From 66-474 sp035249175 (GTDB lineage: Bacteria > Pseudomonadota > Gammaproteobacteria > Xanthomonadales > Rhodanobacteraceae): a stretch of 64,000 bases of DNA. Positions 17,306-25,951 of the stretch are shown one piece after another. The DNA lies in NCBI GenBank assembly GCA_035249175.1, contig DATFGT010000045.1, forward strand, positions 1-64,000, written 5' to 3'. The notes beneath the pieces were generated by a model. The model had not been told where the DNA came from. It worked only from the letters and a program-made list of their open reading frames with translations, and ran no database searches. The translations under genes and the position numbers were made by a program. Position 1 is the first letter of the stretch; each line of letters opens with the position of its first letter.

Positions 17306-18327
17306 CCCACATCGTTGCCAGTGCGCCCGGCAAGCTGGTACTGCTGGGCGAATACGCGGTGCTGGAACGCGCGCCGGCGCTGGTGCTGGCGGTGGGTCGC
17401 CGCGCTCGCGCGGCGCTCGCGCCCAGCGGCAGCCATTGCTGGGAAATCATCTCGCCGACGCTCGGACTGCAAGGCCGATTGCAACTGCAACATGGCGAAG
17501 CTATTTGGCATGAGGCAGCACCCGCCGAGCTCGTGTGGGTTGCCACCCTGCTCGCACGCTTTCCGCAAGTCGATCGCCTGCATCCGTGCCGCATCGAACT
17601 CGACAGCGACGCGTTTTATCTCGACCGCGCCGGCGCCCGCACCAAGCTCGGACTGGGTTCCAGCGCCGCGCTTGTGGTCGCGCTGCTCGGCGCACTGCAC
17701 GGGGTCGCCAACATTGCGCCTCCGACGCTCGGCGAAGCCATCGCAGCGCATCGCGCGATCCAGCACGGCCACGGCAGCGGCATCGACATCGCGGCTTCGC
17801 TCGCGGGCGGAATGTCGCGCTTTCAACTGGAGGGCGATGCGGCCCGCGCCGAACCGGCAAAGCTGCCGCAGGGCCTCCATTGGGTTTGCGTCTTTAGCGG
17901 CCGCCCGGCGTCGACCCGCGCCATGCTGGCCACCGTCGCCGCCTGGCATGAACGCGAGCCGACCATGTTCGCGCAATACATGCATGAACTCGCTACAATT
18001 TCTTCACGCGGTATCGACGCCTTGGCCGCCCATGATGCCGCCGCCTTCCTGTCCTGTCTCCATGATTACGCAACAGCCCTCGCGCACTTCGGCGCGGCCG
18101 CGGGCGTGGACATCGTCAGCCGCGAGCATCGGGCTATCGCCGCGATCGCCGCGGATTGCGGATGCGTCTACAAGAGCTGCGGCGCCGGCGGTGGTGACAT
18201 AGGCGTCACGTTCGCCGTGGAAGATACGCGGTTGCGGGAGTTCTCGGAGCGCGCGCTGCGCGCAGGATATCCCGTGATCGGACTGGAAGCGGACCTCAAG
18301 GGTCTGGAGGTCGTGTCAAACATTTGA
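17302..18327 (+). CDS. mvaK2: Phosphomevalonate kinase
   Basis: This 341-residue GHMP kinase should phosphorylate mevalonate 5-phosphate. The N-terminus ASAPGKLVLLGEYAVLE, the ATP loop GLGSSAALVVAL and the C-terminal CGAGGGDIGVTF match bacterial phosphomevalonate kinases. They fit less well to mevalonate kinase, whose function is covered by the downstream fusion. The likely start is TTG at 17302, inside the mvaD stop (TTGA), with GAGGG seven bases upstream. No ATG gives a complete N-terminus. A TACAAT hexamer inside the gene (17994-17999) could be an internal promoter for the fusion gene; support is weak. Confidence 0.88.
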   Translation: MTHIVASAPGKLVLLGEYAVLERAPALVLAVGRRARAALAPSGSHCWEIISPTLGLQGRLQLQHGEAIWHEAAPAELVWVATLLARFPQVDRLHPCRIELDSDAFYLDRAGARTKLGLGSSAALVVALLGALHGVANIAPPTLGEAIAAHRAIQHGHGSGIDIAASLAGGMSRFQLEGDAARAEPAKLPQGLHWVCVFSGRPASTRAMLATVAAWHEREPTMFAQYMHELATISSRGIDALAAHDAAAFLSCLHDYATALAHFGAAAGVDIVSREHRAIAAIAADCGCVYKSCGAGGGDIGVTFAVEDTRLREFSERALRAGYPVIGLEADLKGLEVVSNI

Positions 18328-18347
18328 GGCTTTGCAAGGAATCGAAG

Positions 18348-20606
18348 ATGGACCAGTCGAGATTGCCGGGGTTCTACAAGTTGTCGGTGCCCGAACGCGT
18401 GAACTTGGTGCGCGAGCGCGGCCTGCTTTCGCGCGAGGATTTCCAGACCTTGTCGAGCGGGGCCCACACGCTCACCGTCGCGCGCGCCGACAAGATGATC
18501 GAGAACGTGATCGGCGTGATGGGCTTGCCGCTCGGACTCGGCCTCAACTTCCTGGTCAACGGCAAGGATCATGTGGTGCCGCTGGTGGTCGAGGAACCCT
18601 CGATCGTGGCCGCGCTTTCTTCCGCGGCGAAACTGGTACGCGCGGCCGGCGGCTTCACCACGCGCAGCACCGAACCGATCCTCATTGGCCAGGTGCAGAT
18701 CGTCGACATCGACAATTCGGCCACGGCACAGGCCGCGCTGCTGCAGCGCAAGCAGGAGATCCTGAACCTCGCCAACAGCCTGCACCCGAAGATGGTCGCG
18801 CGTGGCGGCGGCGCCAAGGACATCGAGGTGCGCATCCACCCCGCGGCCGACGGTCGTCGCGACATGGTGGTGCTGCACTTGCTGGTCAATACCTGCGATG
18901 CGATGGGCGCGAACATGGTCAACACCATGTGCGAAGGCGTGGCGCCGCTGGTGGAAGGCATTACGGGCGGCAAGGTGTTCCTGCGGATCTTGTCGAATCT
19001 CACCGACCGCGCGTTGGCATGGGCGAAGGTGGTGATCCCGACTGGACTCCTCGCCGGCAAGGGTTATGACGGCGAGCAGGTACGCGACGGCATCATCCTC
19101 GCGAACGATCTTGCGGTTTGCGATCCGTATCGCGCCGCCACCCACAACAAAGGGATCATGAACGGCGTGGACGCCGTCGCGCTCGCCACCGGCAACGACT
19201 GGCGTGCGCTCGAAGCCGCGGCGCACGCGTATGCCGCGCGCGGCGAACGCTATACCTCGCTGACGCGCTGGTACAAGGATGACCTGGGCAACCTGGTCGG
19301 CACCATCGAGATGCCAATGAAGGTCGGCACTGTCGGCGGCAACCTGCAATCGAACGCGACGGTCGCGCTCAACCTTCGCCTGCTCAATGTCGCGACCGCG
19401 CGCGAGCTGGCGGAAATCATGGCCGCAGTCGGCCTGGCGCAGAATTTCTCGGCGCTGCGCGCGTTGGTCACCGACGGCATCCAGCAAGGCCATATGACCC
19501 TGCATGCGCGATCGGTCGCGGTCAGCGCGGGCGCGACGCCGGAGATTTTCGAAACCGTGGTCGAACGCCTGCTGGACAGCGGCGAGATCAAGGTCTGGAA
19601 AGCCAGGGAGATCATCGACGAAGTCAGGAACCAGGCACAGCCGGAGGCCAAAACCGTCGCACATGGTTTCGAGCCGGTCGAGGAAGCCGAATACGCGACC
19701 GGCTACGGCAAAGCCATTCTCCTGGGTGAACACGCGGTGGTGTACGGGCGCCACGCGATCGCGGTGCCGGTGCCGATGGCAATCCGCGCCCGCGCCGAGG
19801 AATCGAATGACGGCACGCAACTGATCATCCCGCGTTGGGGCGTCGAGTCGCGCCTGCACCCGGGTACCAAGCACCCGGGTTCCTTCCTTCAATCACTCGA
19901 ATTGATCCTGCAGAAACTCGAACTTACCGACCGCCCGCTGCGCATCCAGGTTTATCCCAACCTGCCGCGCGCCAACGGCCTCGGCGGATCGGCAGCGCTC
20001 GCGGTCGCGGTGATCCGCGCGCTCGATCGCCATTGCGCGCTGGGCCTCACCGACCAGCAGGTATGCGAGCTTTCGTATGAATGCGAGCGCGTCGCGCACG
20101 GCACGCCATCGGGCATCGACAACACGGTCGCGACCTACGGCCAGCCGTTGCTGTACCAGCGCGGCGAACCGCCCGTGGTCGAGCCGCTGCGTTTCGCCAA
20201 ACCGCTACCGATGGTGATTGGGTTGTCGGGCGTGGAAAGCTTGACCGCACGCACGGTGGGCCGCGTGCGCGAAGCGTGGCAACGCAACAAGAAACTTTAC
20301 GAACGCATCTTCGATGAAATCGATTCGCTGGCGATGCAGGGCATCAAGGCACTGGAAGCGTGGGATCTGCAACAATTCGGTGAGTTGATGAATATCTGCC
20401 AGGGCCAGTTGAATGCGCTGCAGGTGTCGAGTTGGGAGCTGGAAGAAATGATCCAGGTCGCGCGCGCGAATGGCGCGGTCGGTGCCAAGCTCACCGGCGG
20501 CGGCGGCGGCGGCGCGATGATCGCGGTGTGTCCGGACGATCCGGCCCGCGTCGCGCGGGCGCTGCAGCAGGCGGGCTATCAAGCCATGGAGACCAGCATT
20601 GGCTGA
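18348..20606 (+). CDS. HMG-CoA reductase (class II) fused to mevalonate kinase
   Basis: This is a 752-residue bifunctional protein. Residues 1-425 are a class II HMG-CoA reductase: ENVIGVMGLPLG (52-63), the catalytic-type Glu in VVEEPS (83), DAMGANMVNT (184-193), Lys268 in THNKGIMNG, Asp284 in TGNDW, and His382 in QQGHMTLHAR. These sit at almost the Pseudomonas mevalonii numbering. After a short linker (426-450), mevalonate kinase starts with GYGKAILLGEHAVVYG (452-467). It continues with GLGGSAALAVA (544-554), GTPSGIDNT (585-593, catalytic Asp591) and KLTGGGGGGAM (714-724). Both halves look intact, so it should turn HMG-CoA into mevalonate 5-phosphate. AAGGA lies seven bases before ATG 18348. 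An upstream in-frame start at 18324 is less likely. Confidence 0.95.
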   Translation: MDQSRLPGFYKLSVPERVNLVRERGLLSREDFQTLSSGAHTLTVARADKMIENVIGVMGLPLGLGLNFLVNGKDHVVPLVVEEPSIVAALSSAAKLVRAAGGFTTRSTEPILIGQVQIVDIDNSATAQAALLQRKQEILNLANSLHPKMVARGGGAKDIEVRIHPAADGRRDMVVLHLLVNTCDAMGANMVNTMCEGVAPLVEGITGGKVFLRILSNLTDRALAWAKVVIPTGLLAGKGYDGEQVRDGIILANDLAVCDPYRAATHNKGIMNGVDAVALATGNDWRALEAAAHAYAARGERYTSLTRWYKDDLGNLVGTIEMPMKVGTVGGNLQSNATVALNLRLLNVATARELAEIMAAVGLAQNFSALRALVTDGIQQGHMTLHARSVAVSAGATPEIFETVVERLLDSGEIKVWKAREIIDEVRNQAQPEAKTVAHGFEPVEEAEYATGYGKAILLGEHAVVYGRHAIAVPVPMAIRARAEESNDGTQLIIPRWGVESRLHPGTKHPGSFLQSLELILQKLELTDRPLRIQVYPNLPRANGLGGSAALAVAVIRALDRHCALGLTDQQVCELSYECERVAHGTPSGIDNTVATYGQPLLYQRGEPPVVEPLRFAKPLPMVIGLSGVESLTARTVGRVREAWQRNKKLYERIFDEIDSLAMQGIKALEAWDLQQFGELMNICQGQLNALQVSSWELEEMIQVARANGAVGAKLTGGGGGGAMIAVCPDDPARVARALQQAGYQAMETSIG

Positions 20607-21198
20607 TCACGAAGACAATCGTGTCGTGTCGTTCGAGTCCGAGCGATTGATCCTGGTCGACGAAGCCGATCGCGAAATCGGCCACGCCAGCAAGGCCGAC
20701 GCGCATACTGGCCGCGGCATCCTGCACCGCGCGTTTTCGCTGTTCGTGTTCAACCCGGCCGGCGAACTCCTGCTTCAACAACGCGCCGCATCGAAACCGC
20801 TGTGGCCGGGGTACTGGGCCAACAGTTGCTGCAGCCATCCGCGCGGCGGCGAGGACATGGATACCGCCACCCAACGCCGCTTGCGCGAGGAACTGGGTTT
20901 CACCTGTCCGCTGGAATACCTCTACAAGTTCCAGTACCACGCCGAATACGGTGACGCCGGCTCGGAGTGCGAGTTGTGCTGGGTGTACACCGGCGTGTCC
21001 GATGCGCAGGTGCGCGTCAACGACACCGAGATCGCGGCATGGCGATACGTGAAACCCGATGCGCTGGACGTCGAGATCGCGGAATCGCCCGAGCACTTCA
21101 CGCCTTGGCTGAAAATGGAATGGCAGCGCCTGCGCGGCGAATTCGCCAGTCGCCTGCCGGGTGCGAGCGAACCGCCGCGTCGCCGGTGCGGAGTCTGA
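20599..21198 (+). CDS. idi: Isopentenyl-diphosphate delta-isomerase, type 1
   Basis: This 199-residue Nudix-fold enzyme interconverts IPP and DMAPP; a mevalonate pathway needs one because it makes only IPP. NSCCSHP carries the catalytic Cys, ECELCWVY the catalytic Glu, and RLREELGF is a Nudix-like helix. The start is TTG at 20599, overlapping the fusion stop by eight bases, with GGAG about eight bases upstream. It is one of two TTG starts in this operon. A 165-base gap to hpnH follows. Confidence 0.94.
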   Translation: MADHEDNRVVSFESERLILVDEADREIGHASKADAHTGRGILHRAFSLFVFNPAGELLLQQRAASKPLWPGYWANSCCSHPRGGEDMDTATQRRLREELGFTCPLEYLYKFQYHAEYGDAGSECELCWVYTGVSDAQVRVNDTEIAAWRYVKPDALDVEIAESPEHFTPWLKMEWQRLRGEFASRLPGASEPPRRRCGV

Positions 21199-21363
21199 AT
21201 AGTCTGATCCGCGACCGCATCATGGCGGCCTGCGCGGCTCCCGAAGACCGGTGAGCTGCAGCTCGGGCACCTAAACGCCGCGTTGACACGCGGCGGTTCA
21301 CCATGCGGATCAAGGCCGGTGCCCCCGGCTCCGAAGACGCCCATGCGTCGCAGGAGATCCGCA

Positions 21364-22494
21364 ATGTCGATTCCCGTTCGTCAGCAGTTGAAGGTCGCCA
21401 ACTACATCATCGGGCGCCGCTTGCGCGGCGTGCGGCGTTATCCGCTCACCCTGATGCTGGAGCCGCTGTTCCAGTGCAACCTCGCCTGCCCCGGCTGCGG
21501 CAAGATCGACTACGACTCGCACATCCTGAAGCAGCGCCTTTCGGTGGAGGAATGCCTCGCCGCGGTCGACGAATGTGGTGCGCCCATGGTTTCGATTCCC
21601 GGCGGCGAGCCGCTGATCCACAAGGACATCAAGCAAATCGTCGAAGGCATCATCGCCCGCGGCAAATACGTGTACCTGTGCACCAACGCGATCCTGCTGG
21701 AGAAGAAACTCGACCTGTTCACGCCATCCGAGCACCTGACGTTTTCGGTGCACCTCGACGGCATGCGCGAGCGCCATGACGAAAGCGTGGGTCGCGAAGG
21801 CATCTTCGATATCGCAGTGTCGGCGATCCGTGCCGCGAAGAAGCGCGGTTTCCGGGTCAACATCAACACCACACTGTTCACCACCGCGAAACCCGCCGAG
21901 GTCGCCGAGTTCTTCGATTTCGCCACCAACGACCTGAAGGTGGACGGCATCACGGTTTCGCCGGGTTACCACTACGAACACGCCCCGCGCCAGGATGTGT
22001 TCATGGGCCGCCGCCAGTCGAAAGATCTGTTCCGCAACATCTTCAAGCGCAAGAAGGCCAGCCACAGCAAATGGCCACTTTCGCATTCGAGCCTGTTTCT
22101 CGACTTCGTGTGCGGCAACCGGGGTTACCAGTGCTCCGCGTGGAGCATGCCGTGCCGCAATGTGTTCGGCTGGCAGAAACCCTGCTACCTGCTGGTGGAC
22201 GAAGGTTATGAGCCGACCTTCAGCGACCTGATGGAAAAAACCGATTGGGACCACTACGGCGTCGGACGCAACCCCAAGTGCGCCAATTGCATGGCCCATT
22301 GCGGATTCGAAGGCACCGCCGCCGCCGATGCCTTCGCGCATCCGCTGAAGGCGCTGTGGGCGAGCCTGCGCGGTCCCAAACTCACCGGACCCTTCGCGCC
22401 CGATCCGCCGATCCTGTACGACACGCCGGAGCCGAACCAGCGGCAACCGCACAGCGACATTCCGATCGCGCACTTCGGCGGAGTCCAGCACTGA
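21364..22494 (+). CDS. hpnH: Adenosylhopane synthase, radical SAM protein HpnH
   Basis: This 376-residue radical SAM enzyme attaches 5'-deoxyadenosyl to hopene, the first side-chain step of extended hopanoids. The 4Fe-4S motif is CNLACPGC (C38, C42, C45). SIPGGEPLIHKDI and VHLDGMRERHDESVGR are typical of HpnH. A C-terminal Cys-rich part (CSAWSMPCRNVFGWQKPC and CANCMAHC) is also family-typical. I chose ATG 21364 because AGGAG lies seven bases upstream; an open frame continues to 21283. HpnG, needed next in the pathway, is in the same operon. Confidence 0.95.
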   Translation: MSIPVRQQLKVANYIIGRRLRGVRRYPLTLMLEPLFQCNLACPGCGKIDYDSHILKQRLSVEECLAAVDECGAPMVSIPGGEPLIHKDIKQIVEGIIARGKYVYLCTNAILLEKKLDLFTPSEHLTFSVHLDGMRERHDESVGREGIFDIAVSAIRAAKKRGFRVNINTTLFTTAKPAEVAEFFDFATNDLKVDGITVSPGYHYEHAPRQDVFMGRRQSKDLFRNIFKRKKASHSKWPLSHSSLFLDFVCGNRGYQCSAWSMPCRNVFGWQKPCYLLVDEGYEPTFSDLMEKTDWDHYGVGRNPKCANCMAHCGFEGTAAADAFAHPLKALWASLRGPKLTGPFAPDPPILYDTPEPNQRQPHSDIPIAHFGGVQH

Positions 22495-22514
22495 CGAGTG
22501 CGCAATCGGCGGCC

Positions 22515-23630
22515 ATGGCCATATTGATCCTCGCCGCCCTCGCCTTGGCATGCTGGGTCGGCGTGCTGATCGCACCGTGGGCCGCCTGGCTGTGCCGCGA
22601 GCACCTCGAGGCCGATTCCACGCCCTCCGTTCCGCGCGCGGATTTCACCGTATTGATTCCGGCGCGCAACGAGTCGCACGTCATCGGCAAAACGTTGCAT
22701 GCCTTGGCCATCGCGGCGCCATCTGCGCCCGTCATCGTCATCGACGACCAATCGGCCGACGACACCGCGGTGATCGTTCGCGCGTGCAGTCGTCCGAACC
22801 TCGCGCTTATTGCCGGAACCATCCCACCCTCAGGCTGGACCGGCAAACTGTGGGCGTTGCAACAGGGCCTCGAACGCGTCACCACGCCGCGTGTATTGTT
22901 GCTGGATGCGGACATCCTCCTCGCACCGGGAATGCTCACGCCTCTGCAACGCAAAGCCGATGAAGGGCATGCGCTCGTTTCGCTGTGCGCGGAACCTTGC
23001 TGGGACGGCTTGGCCGCGCGCTGGCTGCTGCCCGTGTTCGTGTACTTCTTCAAACTGTTGTACCCATTTGCACTGGCCAACAATCAGGATTCGCAAATCG
23101 CCGCGGCGGCGGGCGGCGTGATCCTGATCGACCGCGCGGCACTGCTCGATGCCGGCGGGTTCGACGCGTGGCACGACGCGATCATCGACGACTGCACGCT
23201 TGCCGCGCAGGTGAAGCGCAAGGGCTACCGCTGCTGGATCGGCCTGACGCACGGTGCGACCAGCCAGCGCCGCGCGAACTTCACGGACATCGCGCAGATG
23301 ATCGCGCGCACCGCGTTCGTGCAGTTGCGCGAATCGCTGCTGTTGACGCTGGCAGTTTCCGCGCTACTGATCGTGACGTTCTGGATTCCGGTATTCGCGC
23401 TTGCCTTCGGATCGCAAGTTGCACAGGCAATCGGGCTGCTGGCCGTGCTCGTGATGCTCGCGTGTTATCTGCCGACATTGATGTACTACCGCCGCAATCC
23501 GCTGGCCGCGGTGCTGCTGCCGCTCGCCGCCACATACTTTCTCGCGGCAACCTGGTATTCGGCGTGGCGCGCATTCGCCGGCACCCGCTCGGTCTGGAAA
23601 GGCCGGCATTACCAGCGTGGACAGGCATGA
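22515..23630 (+). CDS. hpnB: Hopene-associated glycosyltransferase HpnB
   Basis: This 371-residue inner-membrane GT2-family protein has an N-terminal membrane helix (1-28). A GT-A domain follows: VLIPARNESHVIG, IDDQSADDT, PPSGWTGKLWALQQG and LLDADILLAPG. At the C-terminus are a DDCTLAAQVKRKGYRCW segment and several membrane helices (from about 260). PSGWTGKLWA is characteristic of HpnB. The donor and acceptor are not established to my knowledge. ATG 22515 is the only good start, though its ribosome site is weak. The next gene starts right after the stop. Confidence 0.9.
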   Translation: MAILILAALALACWVGVLIAPWAAWLCREHLEADSTPSVPRADFTVLIPARNESHVIGKTLHALAIAAPSAPVIVIDDQSADDTAVIVRACSRPNLALIAGTIPPSGWTGKLWALQQGLERVTTPRVLLLDADILLAPGMLTPLQRKADEGHALVSLCAEPCWDGLAARWLLPVFVYFFKLLYPFALANNQDSQIAAAAGGVILIDRAALLDAGGFDAWHDAIIDDCTLAAQVKRKGYRCWIGLTHGATSQRRANFTDIAQMIARTAFVQLRESLLLTLAVSALLIVTFWIPVFALAFGSQVAQAIGLLAVLVMLACYLPTLMYYRRNPLAAVLLPLAATYFLAATWYSAWRAFAGTRSVWKGRHYQRGQA

Positions 23631-24938
23631 ATGGAGCAACGCGCGACGCCAGCGACGACGCCAACGGGTCCGGCATGCACGCGCCTGCCCGATGCGGCCG
23701 TCGACGCGCACCCGGTCGGCAATTGGTTGCTGCAGATGGGGTTCGACCTGTGGATGCGGTTGTGCTACGACCGCGAGCTGGTGGCGCCTGAACACTTCAA
23801 ACCCGCGCCGGGTTCACTCATTGCATCAAACCACCAGCGTGACGTGGACGGTCCGATGTTGGGCCTCGTGTTGGCGCAGCGCCACGGCCTCCGCTTCGAG
23901 GGCACGCCGCCGTTCTACGCCACGCGCGAAGACCTGTTCCGCCCCGGCATCCTCGCGCGTCTTACCGTGCACTGGCCGCGTCCCGTATCGGCGCTGCTCG
24001 GGCGTATTTCGCTGGCGTGGTTTTTTCCGTTGGGACGCACCGAACCGATACGGCGGGTGCGCGAATTCACCCTCGGCGAAACCCTGCTTGCATTGTGCGA
24101 CGAGGGCCGCGGCGGGGATGATTGTTGCACGGTGCTGAACGCACGCGGTCGCCGCGAAACCGCGCTGGACGCCGGCGCCTGCTCGGTGCAGGCCGCGCTT
24201 GACCGTCGCGACCTGCCGCTGGAATCAGCATGGGGCCTACGCCGGCTCACCCTGCCCGCGTATCGGAAGCTGCTCCCCTCATTCCGTGCCGTGGTGGACG
24301 CGCAACTCGCGCATTTTGCACGCCGCCTCGATCGCGGTGGCTGCGTGTATTTTTCGCCCGAAGGCACCCTCTCCACCAGCGGCCATTTCGGCCGCGTCCG
24401 CGCCGGGTTCTACCAGCTCGCGCGCACCGCCACCGCCCCGCCATGGATACAGCCGATGACGCTCGGCTACGACACCCTCGCACCCGGCCGCCTGCGCGTG
24501 GTGATCCATGTCGGCGAGCGTTTTCGCGCGGACACGACGCTGGATCGCCGCGCGTTCGATGCCGTCCTGCGACGCGCGATTCTGGACAACGTTCCGATTA
24601 CCGCGAGTCACCTGCTGGCGCGATTCCTGTTGCACGGGCCACAGACTTTCGTCACGCGGGACGTGGGCGAATGGTTGACGCGCAGCACCACGACATTGCG
24701 ACAACGGGGCGCCATGCTGGACCCGCTGTTCGCGCGCGCCGATGTGTACGCGCTCGCGGCGGAAAGGCTGCGCTGGCTGCATCGCAAGCATCTGATTGCA
24801 CGGGCAGGCGAAGGGTTTCGCAGCATCACCCCGCGAGACGCCGAGCCGGGCTGGCGCACGCCGGCAAGCGTCGTGCGTTACCTTGACAACAGCCTCGCCG
24901 ATATCGTGCCCGACATCGATCGGGCGTTGCCATGCTGA
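23631..24938 (+). CDS. PlsC-like acyltransferase of unusual length, hopanoid operon
   Basis: This 435-residue protein has the acyltransferase catalytic motif NHQRDVD (H68, D73; HX4D) and, far downstream, FSPEGTL (about 239-246) for the phosphate-binding site. In ordinary PlsC proteins these motifs are roughly 70-80 residues apart. Here about 170 residues separate them, so there is a large insertion, including EGRGGDDCCTVLNA. A C-terminal 120 residues resemble nothing I recognise. Substrate unknown; placement suggests a hopanoid or lipid acceptor (inference). The start follows the hpnB stop with no gap and the end overlaps the next gene by seven bases. Confidence 0.75.
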   Translation: MEQRATPATTPTGPACTRLPDAAVDAHPVGNWLLQMGFDLWMRLCYDRELVAPEHFKPAPGSLIASNHQRDVDGPMLGLVLAQRHGLRFEGTPPFYATREDLFRPGILARLTVHWPRPVSALLGRISLAWFFPLGRTEPIRRVREFTLGETLLALCDEGRGGDDCCTVLNARGRRETALDAGACSVQAALDRRDLPLESAWGLRRLTLPAYRKLLPSFRAVVDAQLAHFARRLDRGGCVYFSPEGTLSTSGHFGRVRAGFYQLARTATAPPWIQPMTLGYDTLAPGRLRVVIHVGERFRADTTLDRRAFDAVLRRAILDNVPITASHLLARFLLHGPQTFVTRDVGEWLTRSTTTLRQRGAMLDPLFARADVYALAAERLRWLHRKHLIARAGEGFRSITPRDAEPGWRTPASVVRYLDNSLADIVPDIDRALPC

Positions 24939-25951
24939 AGATCTTCGCGCATGCGCGTGCCATCCTGAAACCACAGGTGATCCTGCCGGTATTGCTGGCG
25001 GCCGCATTGCTGGTATTCGCGTTCAGCCTCGGCGACCTCGGCAAGGTGGTGGCGCGGTTGCGGGATCTGCCCCTCCCCGTACTGGGCATTTCGATCGGAA
25101 GCGCTGCCATGTATCTGGGTTGCAAGGCCGTGCAACTGCGATTGATGCTGCGGCGGATCGACGTATGCATCCCGCCACGGCCGTTCTGGCTTGCGTTTGC
25201 GGTGGGCGAACTCACGGTGACGCTCCCGCTCGGGCTTTTTTCGCAGAACTGGGTTCTATCCGCCTCGCGCCGCGTGCATGTCGGCCGCAGCTCGGCCGCA
25301 ACGGTGATGATGTTGCTGGTCGAGACCGCGACGGTGTTCCTGTTTCTCGCGGTCGTCCCCATCCCCGCCTGGAGCGAGGTGCGATGGATCGCGGTGGCGC
25401 TGTTGGTGCTGTTCGCATCGGCGGTGGCGGCCGCCCTGCTGTTCGAAGACAAGGCGCGCAAGCTACCGGAGCGAATCCACCGCAAGTGGCTGAAGAGAGT
25501 CGCGAACGGCGGCATCGAGTTGCTGGAGGGACTGCGCAAGCTGTGCACGCCCTCGACCATCGCGGTCAGCCTGGTGCTGGCAGCCATCTATCTCGGCGCG
25601 CTCGGCACCGCGTTCTGGCAGGTCGGGCGCGGCATGCACGTGCAGCATCTCAGCTATCTCGACGCCACCACCATCTACATGTTTTCACTTGCGGTCATCC
25701 TGATCGGCGCGGGACTGATCAGCCAGATCGGCACGGTCGACCTGCTCGGCATGGTGATCGCACGCGCGTGGGGCATCGGCTACACCGACGGGCTGGCGAT
25801 GATGCTGGGATTTCGGATCGTGTGGACCGGCTCCATCTGGCTGCTGTGCCTGCCGATCGTCGGCACCACGTGGCGCGAAATGCCGACCAAATCCAACAAG
25901 CGCAAGAACAAGGAAGACTCAGGCGATCGCGGCGAGAAACCGTCCGACTGA
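24932..25951 (+). CDS. Lysylphosphatidylglycerol synthase TM-region / HpnL-like membrane protein
   Basis: This 339-residue polytopic protein of the UPF0104 / LPG_synthase_TM family has seven or eight predicted helices, for example PQVILPVLLAAALLVFAF near the N-terminus. It ends in a very basic Lys/Arg-rich tail. HpnL proteins of this family are thought to move hopanoid or glycolipid substrates across the membrane. Position as the last gene of the hopanoid operon supports that reading, but a generic lipid flippase is equally possible. It overlaps the acyltransferase by seven bases. Its 3' end overlaps the convergent glycosyltransferase by 33 bases. Confidence 0.72.
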   Translation: MLKIFAHARAILKPQVILPVLLAAALLVFAFSLGDLGKVVARLRDLPLPVLGISIGSAAMYLGCKAVQLRLMLRRIDVCIPPRPFWLAFAVGELTVTLPLGLFSQNWVLSASRRVHVGRSSAATVMMLLVETATVFLFLAVVPIPAWSEVRWIAVALLVLFASAVAAALLFEDKARKLPERIHRKWLKRVANGGIELLEGLRKLCTPSTIAVSLVLAAIYLGALGTAFWQVGRGMHVQHLSYLDATTIYMFSLAVILIGAGLISQIGTVDLLGMVIARAWGIGYTDGLAMMLGFRIVWTGSIWLLCLPIVGTTWREMPTKSNKRKNKEDSGDRGEKPSD

